Assembly (NCBI GenBank): GCA_011250595.1
Contig: JAANMP010000003.1
Coordinates: 62,001 to 126,000, forward strand
Direction: 5' to 3'
Source of the DNA: Bacillus sp. MM2020_1
Lineage (GTDB): Bacteria; Bacillota; Bacilli; Bacillales; Cytobacillaceae
Length of the DNA stretch: 64,000 bases
The notes beneath the pieces were generated by a model. The model was not told the origin of the DNA. It made no database searches and saw only the letters and a program-made list of their open reading frames with translations. This document shows positions 33,471 through 42,166 of the stretch, in pieces. Position 1 is the stretch's first letter; each line of letters opens with the position of its first letter. A program made the position numbers and the translations under genes.

Positions 33471-35627
33471 ATGAATGCAATGATTGGGACTTTTCAGCCT
33501 TATTTCATTATTATTGCCATTGGTTTAACCATCATGGCAGCTTATACTGCATTAGATATGTTTACTTTAATAAAGTCATCTGAACAGAATAAAAATAAGA
33601 GGCTTCTCTTTTTGGGCGGAACGCTATCTATGGGAGTCGGGATATGGATTATGAACTTTATTGGTCTCATTTCCGCAGATACCAATCGGTTTGCGAGCTA
33701 TCATATTCCACTAACATTTCTTTCAATGGTCATAGGAATTGCATTTACAGGAATGGCTTTCCTCTCATTTTATGGAAAACAAATTAAATTTAATCATTTA
33801 ATCCTTGGGAGTGTATTCCTAACCTTTGCAGTAATTTCCATACATGTCATCGGTTTATATGCAATGAATGGAAATATTAAATATAATTTCTTATTGCTTC
33901 TTGTTTCAGGACTCTTAATCTTTGGTTCCTTTTTATTTTCTCTCTGGATTCTTTTTTCATCAAAAAGCTTTACCCAAAGCAATCTGGTTTGGTTAAAACC
34001 TATAAGTGCGATAATTATGTCATTAGCCATTATCGAAGGACATTTTCTTTTAACAAGAGCCACGATTACGACAACAACTCTTGATAGTTCAAGTGTGGAT
34101 AGTCCGCTTTTCCTATATTTAGTGCTTTTTGTATCTATTTTAATAATCGGTGGGTTAATCTTATCGAGTACATTGATTAGTAAACAATTAGTGACAACGG
34201 ATACTAACTTAAAGGACATCAAAGCGGCTCTTGATTCTTCAACCATTGTTGCCATTACAGACCCAGTTGGAAACATTATCTATGTAAATGATAAATTCGA
34301 GGAAATTTCCAAGTATAATCAGGAAGAGATTATCGGAAAGAATCATAGAATTTTAAATTCGGGCTACCATTCTAAAGAGTTCTTCAAAGACTTATGGGGC
34401 ACGATTCAATCGGGAAAAATCTGGCGTGGAGAAATCCGAAATAAAGCGAAGGATGGGACCTTTTATTGGGTCGATACCACCATTGTTCCTTTTTTGAATA
34501 ATAAAGGTAAACCTGTTCAATATATTGCAATACGGTCAGATATTTCTGATCGAAAACGTGCCGAAGAGCATCTTAAAGAAACGATCAAAGAGAATATTGA
34601 CATTAAATTTGCTCTTGATCAATCCTCGATAGTCGCTTTTACTGATGCAACAGGAATGATCACCAGTGTTAATGACAAATTCTGTGAGATATCTAAATAC
34701 AGTAGAGAAGAGATACTCGGCAAGGACCACAATATTCTAAATTCTGGGTACCACTCAAAGGACTTTTTCAAAAATCTTTGGAAAACGATTGGGTCAGGAA
34801 ATGTCTGGAAAGGCGAAATCAGAAATAAAGCCAAGGATGGTACTTATTATTGGGTGGATACAACGATTGTTCCATTTATTAATGGTCAAGGAAATCCCTA
34901 CCAATACCTTGCTATTCGAAATGATATTACTGAACGGAAGCGAACAGAAGAGGTAATCAACCGACAGGATAAACTAGCAGCGGTTGGTCAATTAGCTGCG
35001 GGTGTGGCACATGAAATTCGCAATCCACTTACTTCAATGAAAGGCTACGCGGAATTCTTACAATTAGATGAAAAAGATCCGGAGCGAATGGAGTTTTTAA
35101 ATATCATTCTCGATGAAATTGATCGGGTTAATACCATTGTTGAAGACTTTATGGTATTAGCAAAACCAAAGGCCGTTGAATTAGAAGAAAAGAATGTTGT
35201 TCCTGTTATTCAGAATGTAGTCTCGTTGCTGGAATTTGAAGCAAGGAAGAAAAATGTTCGTTTGACTTTTGATTGTAACCAGGAAATTATCCAAATTGAA
35301 TGTGATGAAAATCGTTTAAAGCAGGTATTTTTAAATTTCATCAAAAATGGTATTGAAGCTATGCCAAATGGCGGCGAACTTCATGTGAAAACAATGATCC
35401 AAGATAACAATGTTCAAATATCCATTCAAGACACCGGTGTCGGAATTTCCAAAGAAAAATTAAAGAAACTTGGAGAACCCTTTTACACAACCAAGAAAAA
35501 TGGTAATGGCTTAGGTTTAATGGTTAGCTTTAAGATTATTGAAAGTCATAACGGTAAGGTCTTTGTTGAAAGTGAACCAAATAAAGGAACAACCTTTAAT
35601 ATCCTATTACCAGCAAAAACAGCCTAA
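33471..35627 (+). CDS. Sensor histidine kinase with MHYT-like membrane domain and two PAS domains
   Basis: A 718-residue kinase. Residues 1-235 form about seven membrane helices with degenerate MHYT-type motifs (MNFIGL, SIHVIGLY). Two very similar PAS domains follow (residues about 246-362 and 378-482, both with ILNSGYHSK and EIRNKAKDGT), evidently a tandem duplication. The HisKA box AAGVAHEIRNPLTSMKGY carries the phosphorylated His514. The HATPase domain has FLNFIKNGIEAMP, DTGVGIS and GNGLGLMV. No response regulator is adjacent, so it is an orphan kinase of the type that feeds the sporulation phosphorelay or similar networks. AGGGGGAGG precedes the ATG. Confidence 0.88.
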   Translation: MNAMIGTFQPYFIIIAIGLTIMAAYTALDMFTLIKSSEQNKNKRLLFLGGTLSMGVGIWIMNFIGLISADTNRFASYHIPLTFLSMVIGIAFTGMAFLSFYGKQIKFNHLILGSVFLTFAVISIHVIGLYAMNGNIKYNFLLLLVSGLLIFGSFLFSLWILFSSKSFTQSNLVWLKPISAIIMSLAIIEGHFLLTRATITTTTLDSSSVDSPLFLYLVLFVSILIIGGLILSSTLISKQLVTTDTNLKDIKAALDSSTIVAITDPVGNIIYVNDKFEEISKYNQEEIIGKNHRILNSGYHSKEFFKDLWGTIQSGKIWRGEIRNKAKDGTFYWVDTTIVPFLNNKGKPVQYIAIRSDISDRKRAEEHLKETIKENIDIKFALDQSSIVAFTDATGMITSVNDKFCEISKYSREEILGKDHNILNSGYHSKDFFKNLWKTIGSGNVWKGEIRNKAKDGTYYWVDTTIVPFINGQGNPYQYLAIRNDITERKRTEEVINRQDKLAAVGQLAAGVAHEIRNPLTSMKGYAEFLQLDEKDPERMEFLNIILDEIDRVNTIVEDFMVLAKPKAVELEEKNVVPVIQNVVSLLEFEARKKNVRLTFDCNQEIIQIECDENRLKQVFLNFIKNGIEAMPNGGELHVKTMIQDNNVQISIQDTGVGISKEKLKKLGEPFYTTKKNGNGLGLMVSFKIIESHNGKVFVESEPNKGTTFNILLPAKTA

Positions 35628-35771
35628 AGCGGGGGAGCAAATCTCTCGTTTTTTTATTTCCAAATTATTCATTCAAGAAATAGACAAATAATTCTTCGAA
35701 AAGGAATCAATAATCTTCATAAATAGATTAATATGTTTATATAGGTAATTATGTTTTTAAGGGGAGTGAAC

Positions 35772-37832
35772 ATGGTGGGAGAAGCAAATTTTGTTAAAAC
35801 AATCTGCGGATACTGTGGTACAGGTTGTGGCTTAGTCCTTGAGGTCAAAGACAACCGAATTATGAAAATCCGTGGCGACAAGGAAGCACCAGTGAACAAG
35901 GGTCAAACATGTGTAAAAGGTGCATTTGCCTATGAATACGTACATGCGAAAAATAGATTAACATCTCCACTCATCCGAAAAGCAGGTAAGTTAGTCGAAA
36001 CGACTTGGGATGAAGCCTATCAATTCATTGCCAGTCAATTATCCAATATAAAAACTACTTGGGGTTCAGACTCGATTTCCATGTTTGCTTGCGCGAGAAA
36101 CACAAACGAATCCAACTTTGTAACTCAAAAATTTATGAGGGCGGTTATTAATAGTAACAATATTGATGGCTGTAACCGTACTTGACACGCCTCTAGCGTT
36201 GCCGGTCTGGCAACTGTTTTTGGAAGCGGTTCACCAACTAATACTCTAGATGATATTGATCGAGCAGAAGTGTTACTTTTGATGGGATCAAATACAACCG
36301 AAGCACATCCTATTATTGCAAATCGGATGAAAAAAGCTGCAAAAGCCGGTTTGAAAATAATTGTGGTAGATCCAAGGAAAATTGATATGGTAAAATCCTC
36401 CCATCGTCATTTGCAATTAAATGTGGGCTCAGATATTGCTCTTATCAATGCCATCATTCGAGTGATCCTAAAAGAAGGTTTATACAATCCAGAGTTTATC
36501 CAACAAGTTACGCTTGATTTCGAGAAGTTAGAAAAACAAGTTGAGCCTTTTACTTTGGAATACGCTGCATCAATTACCGGTTTAAATGAGGAAGATATTG
36601 CTGCAACGGCAAGGGAGTATGCTACTTCAAACGGTTCCATGATTGCGTACACTCTTGGAATTACAGAGCATCACTGTGGTGTTAATAATGTATTGGATAT
36701 TGCCAATCTAGCCTTGTTGACTGGGAATATCGGTAAACCAGGCACTGGTGTCATGCCGCTTAGAGGTCAGAATAATGTTCAAGGTGCAGGAGATATGGGT
36801 TGTTTGCCAAACCAACTAACGGGTGGAATGAGTATTGCTAATAGTGATTCCCGGGCCCGGTTTGAAAAGGAATGGAATGTTGAGCTAAACACTAGAGTTG
36901 GTGATACACAAACAAGAACGTTTGATCGAATTGAGACGGGTGAATTAAAGGCACTTTATGTGATTGGCGAGAACCCGCTCCTTGCTGATGTTCACATGAA
37001 TCATACACAAACATTGTTTGAAAAGCTTGACCTATTAATTGTTCAAGATATTTTCCTAACGGAAACAGCAAAAATGGCCGATGTTGTATTGCCAGCACGT
37101 TCATGGGGTGAAGTGGATGGAACATATACCAACACCGACCGTAGAGTTCAACGGGTTCGTAAAGCAGTAGAACCCCACCCTAATGTGAAAGAAGACTGGG
37201 AAATACTTTGTGAATTATCAACATTAATGGGTTATCCTCTGCACTATAATAACAGTGAAGAAATCTGGGATGAGGTCAGAAAACTAGCTGGTGAGATGTA
37301 CGGTGGCATAACGTATGAAAGACTTGATAAAGAGTATGGAATTCATTATCCTTGCCCTGATGAAAACCACCCAGGAACACTTATCTTGCATGAGAGGTTC
37401 CACCAACCAGAGGCGATACCAACAAAGTCCACATTTATACCAGTAGATTATACGGCACCATTAGAACTAACTGATGCTGATTATCCGTTTACTCTAACAA
37501 CTGGAAGGCGCTATGAATCTTACAATACTCATTCTCAGACACGCCATTATGCTGCTGGAGTTAAATTAAAACAAACCGAAGAAACTGTGGATATTCATCC
37601 AAATGATGCAACAGTTTTAGGGATAACAGATGGTGAAGTGGTTCAGGTTCGCTCAAGACGAGGGGAACTACAGGTTAAGGCTAAGATTACAGAACAAGTA
37701 GTCCCAGGTCTCGTTTTTATGAGCTTCCACTGGAGCGAGACACCGACCAATGTCTTAACCTTAAATGAGTTTGATCCTATCTCAGGAACTGCCGAATTTA
37801 AGGCATGTGCGGTTGCAATATCGAGGATATAA
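35772..37832 (+). CDS. fdhA: Selenocysteine-containing formate dehydrogenase, molybdopterin subunit
   Basis: One gene read through an in-frame TGA at 36183-36185, giving 686 residues with selenocysteine at position 138. Before the TGA the protein has the 4Fe-4S motif CGYCGTGCG...TCVKGAF and ends IDGCNRT. After it the frame continues HASSVAGLATVFGSG, exactly where FdhF-type enzymes have Sec or Cys followed by His. A SECIS-like hairpin follows the TGA. Further motifs are LLLMGSNTTEAHP, GNIGKPGTGVMPLRGQNNVQGAGDMG and TGRRYESYNTHSQT. The ATG at 35772 follows AGGGGAGTG. No beta subunit or FdhD is adjacent. Formate oxidation is the family function; the electron acceptor is unknown. Confidence 0.9.
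36183..36214 (+). promoter_or_regulatory. UGA selenocysteine codon and bacterial SECIS-like hairpin
   Basis: Starting 12 bases after TGA, GTTGCC (36198-36203) and GGCAAC (36209-36214) form a six-pair stem around loop GGTCT. The loop begins 18 bases after the TGA. The same GGUCU loop at the same distance is my recollection of the E. coli fdhF element bound by SelB. Confidence 0.82.
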
Positions 37833-37844
37833 GGAATTTTTTAA

Positions 37845-37877
37845 ACAACGCAGCTTAATCACTGCGTTGTTTTTTTG
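37845..37877 (+). terminator. Terminator after fdhA
   Basis: ACAACGCAG (37845-37853) pairs with CTGCGTTGT (37862-37870), followed by TTTTTT. Confidence 0.85.
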
Positions 37878-38026
37878 TTGAGACCATGTTAATCGGTGCG
37901 AAGCACCAGGACCAAAAAGCAGCAGGCAAAATTATCCGACTAGTTGTTAGACAGTCGAGAAACTTTCACAGCCTCTTATTTTTTATAAGAACTTTAACAT
38001 TATTAAAATATAGGCTTTGAACATGT

Positions 38027-38140
38027 CTGTTGATTGGAGCTCCAGGCACTTCGCTTTCCGCGGGCGTGCCGGGGAGCCTCCTCGGCGCTGAAGCCCCGTA
38101 CTCCCGCGGGAGTCTTCGTGCCTTCCGCGCCAATCAACAG
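38027..38140. repeat. GC-rich palindromic dispersed repeat, copy B (reverse, shortened)
   Basis: Begins CTGTTGATTGGAGC and ends GCGCCAATCAACAG. It equals the reverse complement of copy A over most of its length but lacks about 18 bases of the centre. It lies in the gene-free region after fdhA. Confidence 0.8.
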
Positions 38141-38224
38141 AGTGTATTATTTATTTAAGACCCTCAACTCTTAAAAAAATAAAGAATAAGCGATGAAGTC
38201 AATGTTTAAGCCAAAAGAGTCGAG

Positions 38225-38500
38225 GTCGATAAAAAAGGTTTATAAAGCCTGTTCTCGTTAAAAAATCATTGATGGGGTCAATAAGAAGGGCTTATAAAGC
38301 CTGTTCTCGTTAAAAAATCATTGATGAGGTCAATAAAAGGGGTTTATAAAGCCTGTTCTCGTTAAAAAATCATTGATGAGGTCAATAAGAAGGGTTTATA
38401 AAGCCTGTTACCGTTAAAAAATCATTGATGAGGTCAATAAGAAGGGTTTATAAAGCCTGTTACCGTTAAAATCACTGTCGGGTTCAATAAGAAGAAGTTA
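38225..38500. repeat. Tandem array of a 52-bp unit
   Basis: Five near-identical units begin at 38225, 38277, 38329, 38381 and 38433 (exact 52-bp steps), with a degenerate sixth from 38482. Each contains GTCAATAAGAAGG, TTTATAAAGCCTGTT and GTTAAAAAATCATTGATGAG. It has no coding potential. Confidence 0.9.
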
Positions 38501-38581
38501 TTCTGCGATCTACCAAAATAAAAAATTGCAACACAATTAGTAGAGAAAGTATGCCGCAATGATTTAGGTTGTTTTACCTCC

Positions 38582-38714
38582 CTGTTGATTGGAGCGTAGG
38601 GCACTCGACTCCTGCGGGATAGAGAGGTCACGGGAGACCCCGCAGGCGCCAAGGCGCCGAGGAGGCTTCCGGACCTCCCCGCGGAAAGCGAGTGCCCGGA
38701 GCGGAAATCAACAG
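38582..38714. repeat. GC-rich palindromic dispersed repeat, copy C
   Basis: A 133-bp palindrome from CTGTTGATTGGAGCG to CGGAAATCAACAG in the orientation of copy A. Stem blocks GGGCACTCG and CGAGTGCCC differ from copy A on both arms in a way that keeps pairing. The stretch 37880-38800 holds only repeats and hairpins; I see no gene in it. Confidence 0.82.
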
Positions 38715-38793
38715 GCCCATTAGCAGGGACAATGAATAATTTAATGCTGAGAAATAAAAAATTATCGAGAAAAATACCCTTTCTCGACAAACT

Positions 38794-38820
38794 GAAAACA
38801 AGCCGGATTTATCCGACTTG
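38794..38820 (-). terminator. Terminator of narK
   Basis: CAAGCCGGAT pairs with ATCCGACTTG around a 2-base loop (one G-T pair in RNA); the minus strand then reads TTTTC. It overlaps the narK 3' end. Confidence 0.65.
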
Positions 38821-40110
38821 CTGTGTAATTGACTTTGCTGCAGTGGCTTTTCTTTGATAGAAATACCAGTTGAGTCCAAATGCTACTACATAAAAACCGA
38901 TAAAGAAGTAAAAAGCAGTAACTGGAGTGCCAGTTGCTTTAACAGACCATCCGAAAAGCTTTGGAATAAAGAATGATCCGTAGGCTGCAAATGCAGCTGA
39001 AAATCCGATTACGGGTGCTGCTTCTTTAGGAATAAAAAGGTTCGGAATCATTTGGAATGTCGAGCCAGATCCAATACCAGATGCAATGAATAGGATTAAA
39101 AAGGATAATAAGAATCCTGCAAATTGTTTTCCATTTAGGAAGTAAATAACTCCTGTTGCGCCAATTCCCATAATGACTAAGACATACGCAGTCACCTTTG
39201 CACCACTCAGTTTGTCTGCCATCCAACCGCCCACAGGTCTAGCTGCAGCAGCTACTAATGCACCAAGGAAGGCAAGTGAAATATGCTCAGGAAATTGTGA
39301 TCTTAATAAAAGCGGAAATGCCGCAGAATAACCGATGAATGAACCAAAAGTTGCGACATAAAGTGCTGTCATAATCCATGTGTGCTTTCGTTTTACAATC
39401 ACAAACTGTTCCGCTACGGATTGCTTTGCACCTGGTACATTATCCATTTTGAACATTGCTAAAACCGTTAAGATGACTATTGGAATGACCCAAATAAATG
39501 CCGCGTTCTGTAACCAAACTTCTTGACCATTTGCTAAAACTTGCTTATCGCCAACTAGTGCAAAAGTTCCTGAAGTAACAATTAATGGTGTAACGAATTG
39601 CACCACAGACACACCCATGTTTCCTAAACCGCCATTAATACCTAGTGCTGTTCCTTTTTCCTTTTTTGGAAAGAAGAAGCTAATATTTGCTGAAGAGGAT
39701 GAGAAATTACCGCCGCCAAGACCACAAAGGGCTGCAAGCAACAACATAATTGAAAATGGTGTTTCCGGGTTTTGGACCGCAAATCCAATCCCAATCGCCG
39801 GGATCGCCAAGACAGCTGTTGAAATAACTGTCCAGTTTTTTCCGCCAATCGAGCCGACTGCGAATGTATAAACAAAGCGAAGAGTTGCACCAACGAGACC
39901 TGGAATAGCGGCAAGTGTAAAGAGCTGTTCTTCAGTAAAATGGAAGCCGATGTCGTTAAGTCTAACAGCGACTACTGACCAAATCTGCCAAACGATAAAT
40001 GCCATCATTAAAGAAGGGACAGATATCCATAGATTTCGTCGAGCATGCTTTTTTCCTTCTGCGTTCCAAAACTTTTCGTCTTCTGGATTCCAATAATTAA
40101 TTCGCGCCAT
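38809..40110 (-). CDS. narK: NarK-type nitrate/nitrite MFS transporter
   Basis: A 433-residue MFS protein. It starts ARINYWNPEDEKFWNAEGKKHARRNLWISV, as NarK-like porters do, and has 12 predicted helices. The nitrate-signature glycine-rich segments are ALCGLGGGNFSSSSANISFFFP and GINGGLGNMGVSVVQF. It exchanges or symports nitrate and nitrite during nitrate respiration. The ATG at 40110 follows GGGGGA. A perfect Fnr-type palindrome lies upstream at the activating position, which predicts anaerobic induction. No nitrate reductase genes are in the window. Confidence 0.92.
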   Translation of the reverse strand: MARINYWNPEDEKFWNAEGKKHARRNLWISVPSLMMAFIVWQIWSVVAVRLNDIGFHFTEEQLFTLAAIPGLVGATLRFVYTFAVGSIGGKNWTVISTAVLAIPAIGIGFAVQNPETPFSIMLLLAALCGLGGGNFSSSSANISFFFPKKEKGTALGINGGLGNMGVSVVQFVTPLIVTSGTFALVGDKQVLANGQEVWLQNAAFIWVIPIVILTVLAMFKMDNVPGAKQSVAEQFVIVKRKHTWIMTALYVATFGSFIGYSAAFPLLLRSQFPEHISLAFLGALVAAAARPVGGWMADKLSGAKVTAYVLVIMGIGATGVIYFLNGKQFAGFLLSFLILFIASGIGSGSTFQMIPNLFIPKEAAPVIGFSAAFAAYGSFFIPKLFGWSVKATGTPVTAFYFFIGFYVVAFGLNWYFYQRKATAAKSITQQVG

Positions 40111-40175
40111 TTTGTTTTCCCCCAATTGTTCTCAAAATTTATTTTAATAAAGTAAGTGTTCTTCTTTGTGTTATT

Positions 40176-40219
40176 AATATAAACCAGAGGGTAACAAGAA
40201 TTTTGTGACGTACGTCACA
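40176..40219 (-). promoter_or_regulatory. Fnr-type operator and -10 element of narK
   Basis: TGTGACGTACGTCACA (40204-40219) is a perfect match to the TGTGA-N6-TCACA Fnr consensus; the palindrome extends three bases further on each side. A TATATT -10 (minus strand, 40181-40176) places the operator centre near -41.5, the class II activator position. Confidence 0.85.
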
Positions 40220-40289
40220 AAAACGGTGAACGAAATGTGAACACATAGAAGTTGACAAAAAGTTGTAATAATTTGATTATCCTTTTGCA

Positions 40290-40319
40290 AAAGAAAAGAC
40301 CTTCCACGGGGGAAGGTCT
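40290..40319 (-). terminator. Terminator of the NarK-PAS gene
   Basis: AGACCTTCC (40297-40305) pairs with GGAAGGTCT (40311-40319); the minus strand continues TTTTCTTTT. Confidence 0.85.
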
Positions 40320-40338
40320 CAATTGATTCTGCCTTTTT

Positions 40339-41835
40339 CTAGGACTTTTCGTTATCTTCATAAAACATCCCAACATAGTTTTTTATTTCGCCTGCATCAT
40401 CTTTGATGGCTGTGATCGTTAGCCATTCTCTATATATATCATTGTTTTTCCGTTTATTCCAAATATACCCTTCCCAAACTCCGTTTGACTTTAAACTATC
40501 CCACATTATGTTGTAAAATTCATTGTCATGTTCACCGGATTGAAGAACACTTGGGGTTTTACCGATTACCTCAGCTTGACTATAGCCAGTAATTTTTGTG
40601 AAAGCGGGATTGACGCTTTGAATTATACCGTGAACATCTGTTACACAAATGCCATCTAACGCATGGTTAACAATCTTTGCTGAAATATCCAGCTTATCTT
40701 GATAATATAACCATACTACAATAACTAGACTTGCTAAGGAAAATTCAGATAAGGACATAAACCCGATTGCATAATGACCGGTCCAATTAAAGAGAATGGT
40801 GAGAATGATTGGCGGAAAAAAACCACCAAGCCCACCCATAGCTGAAACAATTCCATTCACAATACCCGCTTGTTTAGAAAAATATAAGGGAACAAGTTTA
40901 AAGATTGCCCCATTTCCTAATCCCGCGAAGAACGCAACTAATAAGCAGCCAAAGGAATAAATCGGCAGAGAAGGAGTAAATGACAAAAGAAATCCTGCAA
41001 AAGTTAGGCTAAAGAAGACTGCCATTAAAATAAGAAAAGGATTAATTTTATCGCCTAACCATCCTCCTATCGGTCGAAAAAAGGTTGCCAAAGCAATAAA
41101 ACCGGCAGTCCTTAGTCCTGCATCCACTTTGTCTAATTCAAAGTGATTAACTAAAAATGAAGGTAAATAAATAGTGAAGGCGACAAAGGAACCGAAAGTG
41201 ATAAAATAAAATAAACTTAGAAACCATAGTTTTGGATTTTTATATACCTCTTTGATTTGGTCTGTTAAGGAAATGTTAACTTTTCGTTCTTTTCTGTCCC
41301 CAAAAATAAAGTTTAAAAGAGCAAAGATTAATACAACGATTAGGAATATTTTAATCGTGGTTCTCCACCCGTAGGCAGTAGCAAGTACTGGTGCGGAAAA
41401 GGATGTTATCGCTGTTCCGATATTACCGGCACCGTAAATTCCGTTAATAAAGCCATGCTTTGTTTTTTCATAATATTTGGGTAGTGAAGTAACACCGACG
41501 GAAAAAACAGCGCCGCCAATCCCAAGTAAAAATCCACCCAAAATTAATGTTAGCAGTGAATTGGCATAGCTTAACAAGGAAATTGGAATAATCAGTACAA
41601 TAAAGCTGATGGTAAATAATGTTCGAGCACCATAGCGATTGGTCCAGTAACCTATCGGAACACGGAGCAGGGATCCGAGGATTACCGGGACGGCCGTTGC
41701 CCAAGCAATTTGAGTAGAAGTAAGATTTATATCCGCTTTAATAAAAGGCATAAGTGATGATATTAGTACCCAAACCATAAAACCTGCTACAAGGCTTCCA
41801 GTTTGTACAATTAGTTGTTTAGTTCCTTGCTTCAT
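40339..41835 (-). CDS. NarK/NasA-type transporter fused to a C-terminal PAS domain
   Basis: A 498-residue protein. Residues about 1-380 are a 12-helix MFS nitrate/nitrite porter (GGFLLGIGGAVFSVGVTSLPKYY, GIYGAGNIGTAITSF, GLGNGAIFKLVPLYF). Residues about 385-490 are a PAS domain (NHALDGICVTDVHGIIQSVNPAF, ITGYSQAEVIGKTPSVLQSGEHD, YVGMFYED). The junction is a short helix after the last membrane segment, in one uninterrupted frame. No kinase or output domain follows. The PAS domain may sense redox or a ligand and gate transport, or act as a signalling partner. The ATG follows GGGGG at six bases. Confidence 0.88.
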   Translation of the reverse strand: MKQGTKQLIVQTGSLVAGFMVWVLISSLMPFIKADINLTSTQIAWATAVPVILGSLLRVPIGYWTNRYGARTLFTISFIVLIIPISLLSYANSLLTLILGGFLLGIGGAVFSVGVTSLPKYYEKTKHGFINGIYGAGNIGTAITSFSAPVLATAYGWRTTIKIFLIVVLIFALLNFIFGDRKERKVNISLTDQIKEVYKNPKLWFLSLFYFITFGSFVAFTIYLPSFLVNHFELDKVDAGLRTAGFIALATFFRPIGGWLGDKINPFLILMAVFFSLTFAGFLLSFTPSLPIYSFGCLLVAFFAGLGNGAIFKLVPLYFSKQAGIVNGIVSAMGGLGGFFPPIILTILFNWTGHYAIGFMSLSEFSLASLVIVVWLYYQDKLDISAKIVNHALDGICVTDVHGIIQSVNPAFTKITGYSQAEVIGKTPSVLQSGEHDNEFYNIMWDSLKSNGVWEGYIWNKRKNNDIYREWLTITAIKDDAGEIKNYVGMFYEDNEKS

Positions 41836-41937
41836 AAAAATCCCCCTTTAATTCCCATGTTCTTGTATTATCCCTCAAACGGCAGCTTTATATCTTAAGA
41901 AAGTGTGTTCATTAACATGGAAAAATTTACTTCTTGT

Positions 41938-41981
41938 ATTATAGAACAATAAGTGGACGTTGAACAGTGAGTTATGACACA
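41938..41981 (-). promoter_or_regulatory. Fnr-like site and -10 of the NarK-PAS gene
   Basis: AGTGAGTTATGACACA (41966-41981) matches TGTGA-N6-TCACA at 8 of 10 positions. A perfect TATAAT (minus strand, 41943-41938) lies at exactly the same distance from the operator centre as in the narK promoter. Confidence 0.65.
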
Positions 41982-42166
41982 CATTTGACACACTTTAATA
42001 ATAAATTTTGTAAGGAGTTTATTATTCGAAATTGTAAAGTTTTCCTGTATTATTGATTTACGATTATTTAAAATAGTGAAACTAGGAATAAAATAAAAAA
42101 ATCATAGGTTCACATGATTATTAATTGTTTGCTTAAAATAACCATACTATGAAAAGGGAGAAAATT

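Noticed and set aside
36183-36185. fdhA as a pseudogene with a nonsense mutation
   Set aside because: The stop is TGA exactly at the catalytic Sec/Cys position, a SECIS-like hairpin follows, and both halves are otherwise intact.
38225-38500. CRISPR array
   Set aside because: The 52-bp units are contiguous repeats without unique spacers, and no cas genes are present; the same holds for 49400-49645.
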